Source: Microbacterium ulmi (GTDB lineage Bacteria; Actinomycetota; Actinomycetes; Actinomycetales; Microbacteriaceae). From it: a stretch of 64,000 nucleotides of DNA. Position 1 is the stretch's first letter; each line of letters starts with the position of its first letter. Below the pieces are notes generated by a model. The model had not been told where the DNA came from. It saw nothing but the letters and a program-made list of their open reading frames with translations, and made no database searches. Below are positions 43,439 to 52,290 of this stretch, one piece after another. The position numbers were made by a program, and so were the translations under genes. The DNA lies in the NCBI RefSeq assembly GCF_011759705.1, contig NZ_JAAOZF010000001.1, forward strand, positions 741,152-805,151, written 5' to 3'.

Positions 43439-43551
43439 CGTCCTGTGAGGGCGATCGCGATCATGACCGCGAGTCCGACGCCGACGATCGTCATCCAGGT
43501 CCAGAAGACGAACCGTCTGCCGAACGTGCCCTCCGTGGTGTCATCGGCCAT
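43435..43551 (-). CDS. 38-aa single-pass membrane peptide
   Basis: MADDTTEGTFGRRFVFWTWM, then TIVGVGLAVMIAIALTG and R-stop: an acidic N terminus, a basic turn and one 20-residue helix. Its stop overlaps the DUF6766 start (GTGA), so it is translationally coupled to it. Too short for usual gene calling, but start, coupling and composition support it. A partner subunit is the likeliest reading. Confidence 0.65.
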   Translation of the reverse strand: MADDTTEGTFGRRFVFWTWMTIVGVGLAVMIAIALTGR

Positions 43552-43638
43552 GGGGCCACCCTAATCCCGCACCCCGTCCGAGGGCCCGAGCCCCGGCGGC
43601 CGCCCGCGCCGCTCTCCACCCTCGCTAGGGTGGGCCGC

Positions 43639-43986
43639 ATGGGCACCATCTACTACGGCGGCGAGGCGACTCCGATCCACATCGAGGATCGCGCCCTCGC
43701 GCACCTCAAGGTCGTCATCGCGACGAAGCTCCGCCGCGGCGAGGCCTTCACGCTGTCGTGGCAGCACCCGGAGGACCAGCCTCGCGGTCGCAGCACGATC
43801 TGGCTGCATCCCTCGATCCCGCTCCGCTTCGTCTTCGACGACCCCGAGCCGCCGATGCTCAGCCGCACGTGGATGGAGGAGCTCGCGAACTCCGCCAACA
43901 CGTCGGGCGGCATCCTGCTCGTCGCGGAGCACATCGACACGGCGCCGGTCGGGACGGCCGCCGAGGGAGCCGGGGAGTCCGCCTGA
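43639..43986 (+). CDS. Small DUF7882-like protein, paralogue 2
   Basis: 115 aa: MGTIYYGGEATPIHIEDRALAH-type start, LKVVIATKLRRGEAFTLSW, STIWLHPSIPLRFVF. Clear paralogue of the 42375 protein on the opposite side of the DUF6766 gene. Unknown role. Confidence 0.75.
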   Translation: MGTIYYGGEATPIHIEDRALAHLKVVIATKLRRGEAFTLSWQHPEDQPRGRSTIWLHPSIPLRFVFDDPEPPMLSRTWMEELANSANTSGGILLVAEHIDTAPVGTAAEGAGESA

Positions 43987-44011
43987 CCGGATGCCGGTCG
44001 GGGCGTTCGCG

Positions 44012-45169
44012 TCAGAGGCCGCTCAGCGCGCCGTCGAGATCGGCGAGGAGGTCTTCGGCCGCCTCGATGCCGACCGAGAGCCGCACGACCTCCGGCGGGA
44101 CGGCGAGCTCGGTGCCGCGCACGGACGCGTGCGTCATCTCGTCCGGGTAGTTCATGAGCGACTCGACGCCGCCGAGCGACTCGGCGAGCTGGAAGACGCG
44201 CGTCGACTCGGCGAAGCGGCGCGCGGCAGCGGCATCCTCCAGCGCGACCGAGACGATCCCGCCGAATCTCGACATCTGCCGTGCCGCGAGCTCGTGGCCC
44301 GGGTGGGCGGGAAGCCCCGGGTAGTAGACGCGCGCGACGCGATCGTGGCCGTCGAGGAACTCGGCGACGGCCTGCGCGTTCTCGCTGTGCCGCTGCATCC
44401 TGATCCCGAGCGTCTTGATCCCCCGCGTCGTGAGCCACGCGTCGAGGGGTCCCGACACGGCGCCCGCCGCGAACTGCAGGAACCTCGCCTTCTCGTGCAG
44501 CGCGTCGTCGTCGAGCACGAGCGCGCCGCCGACGACGTCGGAGTGACCGCCGAGGTACTTCGTCGTCGAGTGCACGACGACGTCGGCGCCGAGCGAGAGC
44601 GGCTCCTGCAGCGCAGGCGTCGCGAACGTGTTGTCGACGACGACGAGCGCGCCTGCGTCATGCCCGAGTCGCACGAGACCCGCGATGTCGGTGATGCGCA
44701 GGAGCGGATTGCTCGGCGTCTCGACCCACACGATCTTGGCGGGCCGCTCGGCGAGCGCCGCGGCGACGGCGTCGAGGTCGCTCATGTCGACGACGCGGAG
44801 TCCCACGCCCCACGGGCCCAGGATCCTCGCGATGAGCCGATACGTCCCGCCGTACACGTCGCTGCCGAGCAGCACATCGTCGCCGGGCGCGAGCACCGCG
44901 CGCAGGAGCGCGTCCTCCGCTGCGAGCCCCGACGCGAACGAGAGCGCGTGGCGTCCGCCCTCGATCGCCGCGAGCTGCGTCTCGAGCGCGGTGCGCGTCG
45001 GGTTGCCGCTCCGTCCGTACTCGTACCCCCCGCGCAGCCCGCCGATGCCGTCCTGCGCGTACGTCGTGGAGAAGTGCACGGGCGGGATGACGGCACCCGT
45101 CGTCGGGTCGAACGCCTGTCCCGCGTGGACGGCGAGGCTGTCGAAGCCGCGGAGGTTCTCGATGGTCAT
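44012..45169 (-). CDS. metB: Cystathionine gamma-synthase
   Basis: 385 aa Cys/Met-metabolism PLP enzyme. PLP lysine in VVHSTTKYLGGHSD; YGRSGNPTR near 48; C-terminal SLGGVESLMNYPDEMTHASV. Makes cystathionine from O-acyl-homoserine and cysteine, or cleaves it (gamma-lyase); residues alone do not separate the two. Coupled by ATGA to the beta-synthase-like gene, so the pair can run reverse transsulfuration to cysteine. Confidence 0.88.
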   Translation of the reverse strand: MTIENLRGFDSLAVHAGQAFDPTTGAVIPPVHFSTTYAQDGIGGLRGGYEYGRSGNPTRTALETQLAAIEGGRHALSFASGLAAEDALLRAVLAPGDDVLLGSDVYGGTYRLIARILGPWGVGLRVVDMSDLDAVAAALAERPAKIVWVETPSNPLLRITDIAGLVRLGHDAGALVVVDNTFATPALQEPLSLGADVVVHSTTKYLGGHSDVVGGALVLDDDALHEKARFLQFAAGAVSGPLDAWLTTRGIKTLGIRMQRHSENAQAVAEFLDGHDRVARVYYPGLPAHPGHELAARQMSRFGGIVSVALEDAAAARRFAESTRVFQLAESLGGVESLMNYPDEMTHASVRGTELAVPPEVVRLSVGIEAAEDLLADLDGALSGL

Positions 45170-46158
45170 GCGTCGCTCCCTGCGTCGTCGGTCGGGGTGG
45201 GTCCGGTCTCGAAGCCGTGCGCGTGCATCCAGCCGTCGTCGAAGACCTTGCTGAGGTAGCCGCGTCCATGATCGGGCAGGAGCACGACCACGACGGCGCC
45301 CTCGTCGAGATCGCGCGCCGCGCGCAGCGCCGCGACGACGGCCATCCCGCTCGACCCGCCGACCAGGAGGCCCTCCTCCTGCGCGAGCCGGCGCGTCATC
45401 GCGAACGACTCGGCGTCTCCGACGCGGTGCAACTCGTCGACGACGGACGGATCGTAGGCCTTCGGCCAGAAGTCCTCGCCGACCCCCTCGACGAAGTACG
45501 AGTGGACGGGTCCGCCCGTGTAGATCGACCCCTCGGGGTCGGCGCCGACGATCCGCACGGCGCCGTGCGAGGCCTCCTTGAGGAACCGGCCCGTTCCCGT
45601 GATCGTGCCGCCCGTGCCGACGCCTGCGACGAAGTGCGTCACGCGTCCGTCCGTGTCGCGCCAGATCTCGGGCCCCGTCGACTCGTAGTGGCTTCGCGGA
45701 CCGTGGGGGTTGTCGTACTGATTGGGCTTGAACGCCCCGGGGATCTCGGCGACGAGCCGGTCGGACACGCTGTAGTACGAGCGCGGGTCGTCCGGTTCGA
45801 CGGCCGTCGGCGCCACGACGACCTCGGCCCCGTAGGCGCGCAGCACGGCTCGCTTGTCCTCCGCGACCTTGTCGGGCACGACGAAGACGCAGCGGTAGCC
45901 CCGCTGCTGGGCGACCAGCGCGAGCCCCACGCCGGTGTTGCCGCTCGTCGGCTCGACGATCGTGCCGCCGGGGCGCAGCAGCCCGTCGCGCTCGGCGGCG
46001 TCGATGATGTTGGCGGCGATGCGGTCCTTCGACGAGCCGCCGGGGTTGAAGTACTCGATCTTGGCGAGGATCGTCGCGCGGATGCCGTCGGTGACGTGGT
46101 TGAGACGGACGAGCGGCGTGTTGCCGACGAGATCGGCGACGGTGCGGGCGTAGCGCAC
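45166..46158 (-). CDS. Cystathionine beta-synthase-like PLP enzyme (no CBS domains)
   Basis: 330 aa fold-type II PLP protein. PLP lysine in NPGGSSKDRIA, substrate loop PTSGNTGVGLAL, glycine loop GVGTGGTITGTG. Length is that of a synthase without the C-terminal CBS regulatory tandem, so it could also be an O-acetylserine sulfhydrylase. GTG start with CAGGAG upstream. Preceded by a possible cysteine leader peptide and hairpin. Confidence 0.85.
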   Translation of the reverse strand: MRYARTVADLVGNTPLVRLNHVTDGIRATILAKIEYFNPGGSSKDRIAANIIDAAERDGLLRPGGTIVEPTSGNTGVGLALVAQQRGYRCVFVVPDKVAEDKRAVLRAYGAEVVVAPTAVEPDDPRSYYSVSDRLVAEIPGAFKPNQYDNPHGPRSHYESTGPEIWRDTDGRVTHFVAGVGTGGTITGTGRFLKEASHGAVRIVGADPEGSIYTGGPVHSYFVEGVGEDFWPKAYDPSVVDELHRVGDAESFAMTRRLAQEEGLLVGGSSGMAVVAALRAARDLDEGAVVVVLLPDHGRGYLSKVFDDGWMHAHGFETGPTPTDDAGSDA

Positions 46159-46200
46159 GGTGGTGCTCCTGTGGGATGGCGCGCACGAAGCGCGGAGGCG

Positions 46201-46267
46201 GTCGGGTCGTCGGCGAGAGCGCGGGGCGCTCAGCGACGACAGCGACAGGTCAGCACCTCTCCACCAT
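46201..46267 (-). promoter_or_regulatory. Possible cysteine leader peptide and hairpin
   Basis: Minus strand 46267-46250 reads ATG GTG GAG AGG TGC TGA (MVERC-stop). Directly after it, 46207-46240 fold into a strong hairpin (GTCGTCG...CGACGAC with an inner GAGCGC stem), then the CBS-like gene follows. Leader ORFs ending in Cys codons attenuate sulfur genes in related actinobacteria. No good promoter was found for it, so it remains a candidate. Confidence 0.4.
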
Positions 46268-46443
46268 ACGCGCTCGGATCCCCTCCGTGGGAGCCCGCGG
46301 GGACGCGGCGGGCGATGCGCGCGAGCAACACGGCGCAACACCCGGTCACGTGCCGTCATCCGACTGGAGCAGCGCCGCGCGATGGTGGGAGCGTGGACGC
46401 AGCGGTCACCGCACCGCACACAGCATCTCAAGGAGCCACGAGC

Positions 46444-47394
46444 ATGAGCGACACCGCCTCGACCCCACAGGGTCCCGTCCTGCCCGACAAGCCGCGATCC
46501 TCCCGGACGTGGCTGTGGGTCACCATCGCCGTCGTCGCGGTCGCGGCCGTCGTCGCGGCCGTCCTGCTGATCCCGCGTCTGCTCGGTGCGGGGGATGCCG
46601 CATCCGGCGACCGCACGACCGTCCGGCTCGGCACGACCGATGCGTCGCAGGGCCACTGGCCCGTGCTGCAGGAGATCCTCGCGGACGAGGGCATCGACCT
46701 GGAGATCGTGAGCTTCGACTCGTACGAGACGCCCAACCCGGCGCTCGCCGACGGGGAGATCGACCTCAACGCCTTCCAGCACATCGACTATCTGTCCGAT
46801 CACAACGTCGCCACGGGCGACGGGCTCGCCGTCGTGGGGCCCACCCTCATCGTGCCGCTGCCCATCTACTCCGCGAAGTACGACAGCGTCGAGGACTTCC
46901 CCGAGGGCGCGCGCATCACGATCCCGAACGACCCGACCAATCAGGCGCGCGCGCTCAAGGTGCTGCAGGCGGCGGGCCTCATCGTCCTCGACGAGGACGC
47001 CACGACGCCGACCCCCGCCGACATCCTCTCGGGGACGGTCGAGGTCGAGCCCGTCGACGCGTCGCAGACCGCGCCGTCGCTCAACGACCCGCAGATCGCG
47101 GGCGCCGTCGTCAACAACAACTTCGCGACGGATGCCGGCATCCTCGATCAGGCGCTCTTCTCAGTCGACCCCGCGCAGCCCGAGAGCTGGCCGTACATCA
47201 ACATCATCGCGTCGCGAGCAGGCGAGGAGGACGACCCGGTCTTCCAGAAGGTGTGGGAGGCCTATCACGACCAGCGCGTGACCGACATCGTCGTGAAGGA
47301 GTCGGGCGACACCGCGATCATCGTGCAGGAGTCCCCGAAGCAGGTCCGCGACTGGCTCGCGGAGATCGAGGCCCAGAAGAAGGCGGCCAGATAG
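46444..47394 (+). CDS. metQ: Methionine ABC transporter substrate-binding protein
   Basis: 316 aa NlpA/MetQ family. Unusual anchor: a 20-residue polar start, then one membrane helix (VTIAVVAVAAVVAAVLLIP) and no lipobox Cys, so it is held by an uncleaved or signal-type helix. Binding domain follows: TVRLGTTDASQGHWPVLQE, DLNAFQHIDYL, VVNNNFATDAG. Captures D/L-methionine for MetN and MetI. CAAGGAG precedes the ATG. Confidence 0.9.
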   Translation: MSDTASTPQGPVLPDKPRSSRTWLWVTIAVVAVAAVVAAVLLIPRLLGAGDAASGDRTTVRLGTTDASQGHWPVLQEILADEGIDLEIVSFDSYETPNPALADGEIDLNAFQHIDYLSDHNVATGDGLAVVGPTLIVPLPIYSAKYDSVEDFPEGARITIPNDPTNQARALKVLQAAGLIVLDEDATTPTPADILSGTVEVEPVDASQTAPSLNDPQIAGAVVNNNFATDAGILDQALFSVDPAQPESWPYINIIASRAGEEDDPVFQKVWEAYHDQRVTDIVVKESGDTAIIVQESPKQVRDWLAEIEAQKKAAR

Positions 47395-47410
47395 CGCGAC
47401 TCCGAGGATC

Positions 47411-47455
47411 GTCATGGTGCGGTCGCAGGCCTTCGGGCCGCGACCGCACCATGAC
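47411..47455 (+). terminator. Strong hairpin with UUCG loop between metQ and metN
   Basis: GTCATGGTGCGGTCG (47411-47425) pairs perfectly with 47441-47455; inside, GGCC-TTCG-GGCC forms a second stem. No U tract and the downstream gene is 30 bp away. It probably reduces read-through or protects the metQ 3' end, giving more binding protein than transporter. Confidence 0.7.
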
Positions 47456-47484
47456 GTGTCCCGGCCGAACCCGAAGGGAACACG

Positions 47485-48507
47485 ATGGGAACCATCATCG
47501 AGCTGACCGACGTCCACAAGCGGTTCGACGTCGACGGCCGCACGGTCACGGCGCTGTCGGGCGTGGACCTGCGGATCGAGGCGGGGGAGATCTTCGCCAT
47601 CATCGGACACTCCGGTGCAGGCAAGAGCACGCTCGTGCGGATCATCAACGGCCTCGAGCGCGTCACGAGCGGGCTCGTCGTCGTCGACGGCGTCGACATC
47701 TCCACCATCCCGGAACGACTGCTGCGTCCCGTGCGCCGCAGGACCGGGATGATCTTCCAGCAGTTCAACCTCTTCTCCTCCCGGACGGTGGCGGGCAACG
47801 TCGCCTACCCGCTCCGAGTGGCGGAGTGGCCCAAGGCGCGACGAGATGCCCGGGTCGCCGAGCTGCTCGACTTCGTCGGGCTGCTCGACCGCGCACACGC
47901 GTACCCCGACCAGCTCTCCGGCGGCCAGAAGCAGCGCGTCGGCATCGCCCGCGCGCTCGCGACCTCTCCCCCGATCCTCCTCGCAGACGAGTCGACGAGC
48001 GCGCTCGACCCCGAGACGACGGGCGAGGTGCTGCGCCTCCTGCAGCGCGTCAACCGCGAGCTCGGCGTGACCGTCGTCGTCATCACGCACGAGATGGACG
48101 TCGTGCGCGCCATCGCCGATCGCGTCGCCGTCATCAGCGAAGGACGCATCGTCGAGCGCGGCAGCGCGTTCGAGGTGTTCTCGTCGCCCCAGTCCGACAC
48201 GGCTCAGGCGTTCGTCGCGACGGCCCTTCACGACCGGCCGAGCCGGGACGAGCTCGCGCGGCTGCGCACGGCGCACACGGGCCGGATCGTGACGGCGCGC
48301 GTCGTCGACGGAGGCGGCATCGGCGCCGTGCTCTCGCGGGCAGGCGTCCACGACGTGACGTTCGAACTCCTGCACGGCGCCATCAGCACGCTGCAGCAGC
48401 GCTCCTTCGGGTCGCTGACGATCGCGCTCGACGGCCCGGATGCCGGAGTCGACGCCGTCATCGCGGAGCTCAGCGCCGTGACGGCCACGGAGGAGGTGGC
48501 GGCATGA
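47485..48507 (+). CDS. metN: Methionine ABC transporter ATP-binding protein
   Basis: 340 aa. Walker A GHSGAGKSTL, signature LSGGQKQRVGIARAL, Walker B ILLADESTSALDP, then the C-terminal regulatory NIL domain (about 265-340) that binds methionine in known MetN proteins. Followed by metI with ATGA overlap. Confidence 0.94.
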   Translation: MGTIIELTDVHKRFDVDGRTVTALSGVDLRIEAGEIFAIIGHSGAGKSTLVRIINGLERVTSGLVVVDGVDISTIPERLLRPVRRRTGMIFQQFNLFSSRTVAGNVAYPLRVAEWPKARRDARVAELLDFVGLLDRAHAYPDQLSGGQKQRVGIARALATSPPILLADESTSALDPETTGEVLRLLQRVNRELGVTVVVITHEMDVVRAIADRVAVISEGRIVERGSAFEVFSSPQSDTAQAFVATALHDRPSRDELARLRTAHTGRIVTARVVDGGGIGAVLSRAGVHDVTFELLHGAISTLQQRSFGSLTIALDGPDAGVDAVIAELSAVTATEEVAA

Positions 48508-49211
48508 CGATCGCGGATCTCCTCGGCGGGCTCGCTCCGCTCGTAGGCGCGCAGTGGGACTGGGACCGCTACGGGCCCCTCCTGCTCGAAGCTCTCGGCC
48601 AGACGCTCTGGATGGTCGTCGCGACCCTCTTCTTCGGCGGGATCGGCGGGCTCGTCGTCGGCCTCGGGCTCTATGTCACCCGCAGAGGCGGGATCCTCGC
48701 GAGCCGGACGGCGAACGGCATCCTGAATCTCATCGTGAACTTCTTCCGGCCGATCCCGTTCATCGTCTTCCTCGCGGTGGTCGCGCCCTTCACGTCGTTC
48801 ATCGTCGGCACGTACATCGGGACGGCCGCCGCGATCGTCCCGCTGTCGATCGCGACGACGTTCGGGTTCTCGCGCATCGTCGAGCAGAACCTCGTGACGA
48901 TCCAGCCGGGCGTCATAGAGGCGGCGCGGGCGGCGGGCGGCGGACCGTGGCGCATCATCCTCACGCTGCTCGTGCCGGAGGCGCTCGGGCCCCTCATCCT
49001 CGGCTACACGTTCGTGTTCGTCGCCGTCGTGGACATGACCGCGGTGGCGGGTGCCGTCGGAGCGGGCGGTCTCGGCTCGTTCGCGCTGCAGTACGGGTTC
49101 CGGCGGTGGGACTTCGTGACGCTGTGGATCGCCGTGGGACTGATCATCGTGCTCGTGCAGCTGGGCCAGCTCCTCGGCAACGCGCTCGCCCGCCGCGTCC
49201 TGCGGCGGTGA
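48504..49211 (+). CDS. metI: Methionine ABC transporter permease
   Basis: 235 aa, five or six helices, with the ABC-coupling EAA loop EAARAAGGGPWRIILTLLVPEALGPLI. Start overlaps the metN stop. Completes a MetQNI importer next to transsulfuration genes. Confidence 0.93.
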   Translation: MTIADLLGGLAPLVGAQWDWDRYGPLLLEALGQTLWMVVATLFFGGIGGLVVGLGLYVTRRGGILASRTANGILNLIVNFFRPIPFIVFLAVVAPFTSFIVGTYIGTAAAIVPLSIATTFGFSRIVEQNLVTIQPGVIEAARAAGGGPWRIILTLLVPEALGPLILGYTFVFVAVVDMTAVAGAVGAGGLGSFALQYGFRRWDFVTLWIAVGLIIVLVQLGQLLGNALARRVLRR

Positions 49212-49215
49212 CGCG

Positions 49216-49249
49216 AATGCCCCCGGTCCGCACAGCGGGCCGGGGGCAT
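49216..49249. terminator. Bidirectional hairpin terminator
   Basis: ATGCCCCCGGTCC against GGCCGGGGGCAT (about 49217-49229 and 49238-49249) between the convergent metI and DUF4395 genes. One mismatch in the stem. Confidence 0.75.
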
Positions 49250-49262
49250 CGAGGGGGCGAGG

Positions 49263-49784
49263 TCAGGCCCCGAGGAGACCTCCGCGGGGGCGGATGAGGC
49301 CGATGCGGGTGAAGGCCAGGTAGAGCTGGCAGCCGAGGCAGAACGCGAACGCCGCGTTGAGGAAGGCGGCGACGAACGCCAGCGCACCCGCGATCGGCAG
49401 CGCCCACGGCACGCCGGCGACGTGCAGGAGGAGGCCGACCGTGACGACGAGGAAGCCGACCACCTGCGCGAAGCGTGGGGGGCGCGGGTCTTCCAGCTCG
49501 GCCGGCGGCGCGAGCCGCGGCCTCACGAGGGTGCGGAAGATCACGCCCCACGGCGCCGTGCGCGGGGATGCGAAGCCCCACACGAAGAGCAGGTCGACGA
49601 CCAGCAGCACGAGGAAGCCGGGGTCGAGGACGCGTTCGGTGAGGGTCGTGCCGGTGCGGACGGCCGGCCCCAGAAGGGCCAGGAACGTGCCGACGAGAAG
49701 CAGAATGGCAGTGATCCAGGCCGTGAACCGTGGCCCGCGCGGGTCGATCCCCTGCGGCCTGCCTGCGGGCGCGTTGTCGGACAT
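49263..49784 (-). CDS. DUF4395 membrane protein
   Basis: 173 aa. Start ATG 49784 with AGGAGGAG upstream. Four helices, with the DUF4395 pattern: GPRFTAWITAILLLVGTFL, ASPRTAPWGVIFRTLVRPRL, and the last-helix cysteine FAFCLGCQLYLAF. In relatives it is linked with thioredoxin-like proteins and sulfur transfer; no partner is adjacent here. Confidence 0.85.
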   Translation of the reverse strand: MSDNAPAGRPQGIDPRGPRFTAWITAILLLVGTFLALLGPAVRTGTTLTERVLDPGFLVLLVVDLLFVWGFASPRTAPWGVIFRTLVRPRLAPPAELEDPRPPRFAQVVGFLVVTVGLLLHVAGVPWALPIAGALAFVAAFLNAAFAFCLGCQLYLAFTRIGLIRPRGGLLGA

Positions 49785-49930
49785 GGGCTCCTCCTGATGG
49801 CTCGGGCTCTGCGTGCGCCGTCCGTCACCGCACGCGGGAGGGCGGCATCCGGATGCTCGCGACAAAGGTACGTCGTCGCACGCGGCAGAGCACACGACGC
49901 GTCACAGTTCGACGCACGACGGACCCGCGT

Positions 49931-50872
49931 CTACGCGACGCGCGGCGAGGGCCTGACCGTCTCGGCGGTCTCCTCGAGCTCCAGCAGCACGGCGCGCTCG
50001 AGCGGCGTCTCGTTCGGCTGGTGCAGCGTCAGCAGCAGCCCGCCGTCAAGCGTGCGCGCGATCATCCCGTGCCCGCCGTCGCGGGCCCAGATCGGGGCGT
50101 CCTCCTGCACCCACGGGCCCTGCACGCGACCTGAGGCCGACCGGGCGATCCCCATCGCGTACCCGGACCCGCCGAAGCTCGACCACAGCATGATGAGACC
50201 GCCCGAGGCGAGGCGGTGCAGGAACGGGCCGTCCGTGACGTAGGCGGCGACATCCTCCGGCACCCGCGGATGGCGCAGGCGCTCGACCCAGGGCGCCTCG
50301 GACGCGCGGAAGAGCACGAGCGGCTCGCCGATCGCGCGGGAGAGGTCGGGCGAGAGCCGCTGCGCGACGATCTCGCCGTCCCAGACCTGCGCCCACTCGT
50401 GGCAGAAGACGATCCAGGGGTCGCCAGCCTCATCGACGTGGAGCGTCCCGTCGAGGCACTCCCACTCGCGCGGCGTGACGGGTCCGTCGCCCCACGGGAC
50501 GTAAGGGCCGGAGGGAGCGTCCGAGACGAGGATCTGCGTCCCCCGGCGCACGCCCTCGGCCGTGAACGTCGCGAACATGAAGAACCGGCCGTCGTAGGCG
50601 TGCACTTCGGGCGCCCAGTAGTTGCGGTCGCTCCAGAAGCCCGCGGGCGGACGGAAGGCCGGGATCGGCCCGACCCACTGCTCGAGATCCGCGCTCCGGT
50701 AGCAGTCGAATCCCTCCGCGGGCCCGCGCCAGATGTCCTTGTCCGTGCTGCCGAACAAGTAGTACGTGCCCGTCTCGGCGACAGTCAGGACGAAAGGGTC
50801 GCGGATCTGGATGCCGGCGAGGCGCAGCGTGGAGGGGGCAAGGTCACGAGGCGTATCGGATTCATGCGACAT
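49931..50872 (-). CDS. Glycoside hydrolase family 43-type protein
   Basis: 313 aa from ATG 50872 (ATG 50884 is only 1-2 bp from GGGAGG, so less likely). Five-bladed propeller features: base Asp in IQIRDPFVL, WAPEVHAYDGRFFMFAT, ECLDGTLHVDEAGDPWIVF, and TDGPFLHRLASG. No signal peptide, so intracellular action on arabino- or xylo-oligosaccharides is likely. Confidence 0.85.
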   Translation of the reverse strand: MSHESDTPRDLAPSTLRLAGIQIRDPFVLTVAETGTYYLFGSTDKDIWRGPAEGFDCYRSADLEQWVGPIPAFRPPAGFWSDRNYWAPEVHAYDGRFFMFATFTAEGVRRGTQILVSDAPSGPYVPWGDGPVTPREWECLDGTLHVDEAGDPWIVFCHEWAQVWDGEIVAQRLSPDLSRAIGEPLVLFRASEAPWVERLRHPRVPEDVAAYVTDGPFLHRLASGGLIMLWSSFGGSGYAMGIARSASGRVQGPWVQEDAPIWARDGGHGMIARTLDGGLLLTLHQPNETPLERAVLLELEETAETVRPSPRVA

Positions 50873-50952
50873 GTCATCGCCCATCCTCCCCCATGCCGGC
50901 GGACTCTCGAGCGAGGTGGCGTCCGCAGGGAGGTCGCGTCAGAGGTCTCGCG

Positions 50953-52290
50953 TCAGAAGGGAGGTGCGCCGCCGGATCCGAGCGGGTCTTCGCTCCTGAT
51001 CAGCCAGGGTTCGCGCATCAGCTCCCGTCGTCGTCTCACTTCGTCATCGAGCACGAACCGCACCGTCGACTCGGGACGATCGGTGTGCGTGCGGCCGGCG
51101 GGGCTCGTCCACACCAGGACGCCGGGCCTGACCTGCTCGACGGTCCATGCCGTCACATGTTTGAGGACATGATGCCGTCTGCACAGGTGGGCGAGGTTGC
51201 AGTGACTGGTCGCTCCGCCGTGCGCCGCGTCGATCGTGTGATCCACGTCACAGCGATGGACCGGCATGCGGCATCCGGGGAATCTGCAGTGCTCGTCTCG
51301 CGCGACCAGGAAGCGGTTGAGCGGGATGCCCGGCCGATAGCGGTCGACAGCGAGAACGCTTCCCGTGACGGGCGAGGTCATGACCCGCTCCCATCCCGTG
51401 GTGCCGCCGGCGAGTGCGCGGGCAGTCTCGGGGTCGATGGGGCCGTAGCCGGCGAGCAGGCACGGCTCAGCCGACGCGCCCGCCATCGTGAGCACGGCGA
51501 TCGTCACCTGCACGGTGGCGCGGATCGCGTCGAGTCCGTCTCCCGCGACGCAACGGTCGGGGCCGGCCGTGAGCAGCGTGTCGGTGGCGATGTCGGCCAT
51601 CAGCTGCGCCATCGTGCGGGCATCGCCCTCTCCACGCGTCTCTCCGGTCTCGCGGGCGGCGATGACGGAGCGCGCCTGCTGCGTGAGTCGGTCGTGGATG
51701 CCGTGGGCGAGGGTCGCGGGAGTGACCAGCATGACCCCAGCCATGCCGTCTGCCATGTCGATCAGGTCGATCCGCCCGCGGGCGGCGGCATCCTCATGTC
51801 GGTCGTCGATCGTGCGCTCGAGGAAGTGCTCTGCGATCACGCGGAGCACGGGGGCAAGTCGACCCGGGGTGAGCTGCGCCGCGCGATCGATCGCGAGTCG
51901 GAGGAACTCGGCGCGTGCGTCGTCGTCGACGATCGGGGCACCCGCGTCGTGAATCACGTCGAGATGGCGCCGAGAGATGCCGCCGCGCGCCAACGCGTCG
52001 ACACCGTCTGCGAACCGAGCGCAGAGGTCGACCGCCTCCGTGAGCAGTCGCGTCACGGTCCACTCGGACACACGGGTCGACGTGGCAAGCTCGGCCACGA
52101 GGGAGCGGCGGTCGAGCTCGGCTCGTCGTATCTGCTCGGCAGTGGGGTTCGCCGGTGCCGCAATCGCGTCGGCCGCCTCGGCCAGCAGACGTATCTCGGC
52201 GGCATCGTCGGCCGCGCGGCTCCGTCGTCCCGCTTCGAATGCGTCGATGACCCGCTCGGCACGGGGATCAGAGGCAGGATGAGCAGACAT
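50953..52290 (-). CDS. DUF222 / HNH endonuclease domain protein
   Basis: 445 aa. N-terminal DUF222 helical domain (about 20-310), C-terminal HNH motif CRFPGCRMPVHRCDVDHTID, then HCNLAHLCRRHHVLKH. Start ATG 52290 chosen. Such proteins occur in many copies in actinobacteria, often with 13E12-repeat relatives; role unknown. Confidence 0.9.
   Translation of the reverse strand: MSAHPASDPRAERVIDAFEAGRRSRAADDAAEIRLLAEAADAIAAPANPTAEQIRRAELDRRSLVAELATSTRVSEWTVTRLLTEAVDLCARFADGVDALARGGISRRHLDVIHDAGAPIVDDDARAEFLRLAIDRAAQLTPGRLAPVLRVIAEHFLERTIDDRHEDAAARGRIDLIDMADGMAGVMLVTPATLAHGIHDRLTQQARSVIAARETGETRGEGDARTMAQLMADIATDTLLTAGPDRCVAGDGLDAIRATVQVTIAVLTMAGASAEPCLLAGYGPIDPETARALAGGTTGWERVMTSPVTGSVLAVDRYRPGIPLNRFLVARDEHCRFPGCRMPVHRCDVDHTIDAAHGGATSHCNLAHLCRRHHVLKHVTAWTVEQVRPGVLVWTSPAGRTHTDRPESTVRFVLDDEVRRRRELMREPWLIRSEDPLGSGGAPPF

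Noticed and set aside
46268..46443. SAM or T-box riboswitch before metQ
   Set aside because: None of the conserved core motifs of SAM-I, SAM-II, SAM-IV or T-box leaders could be found.
45217..47394. Very long plus-strand ORF extending upstream of metQ
   Set aside because: The upstream part is antisense to the CBS-like gene; the true metQ start at 46444 has CAAGGAG and gives the expected N terminus.
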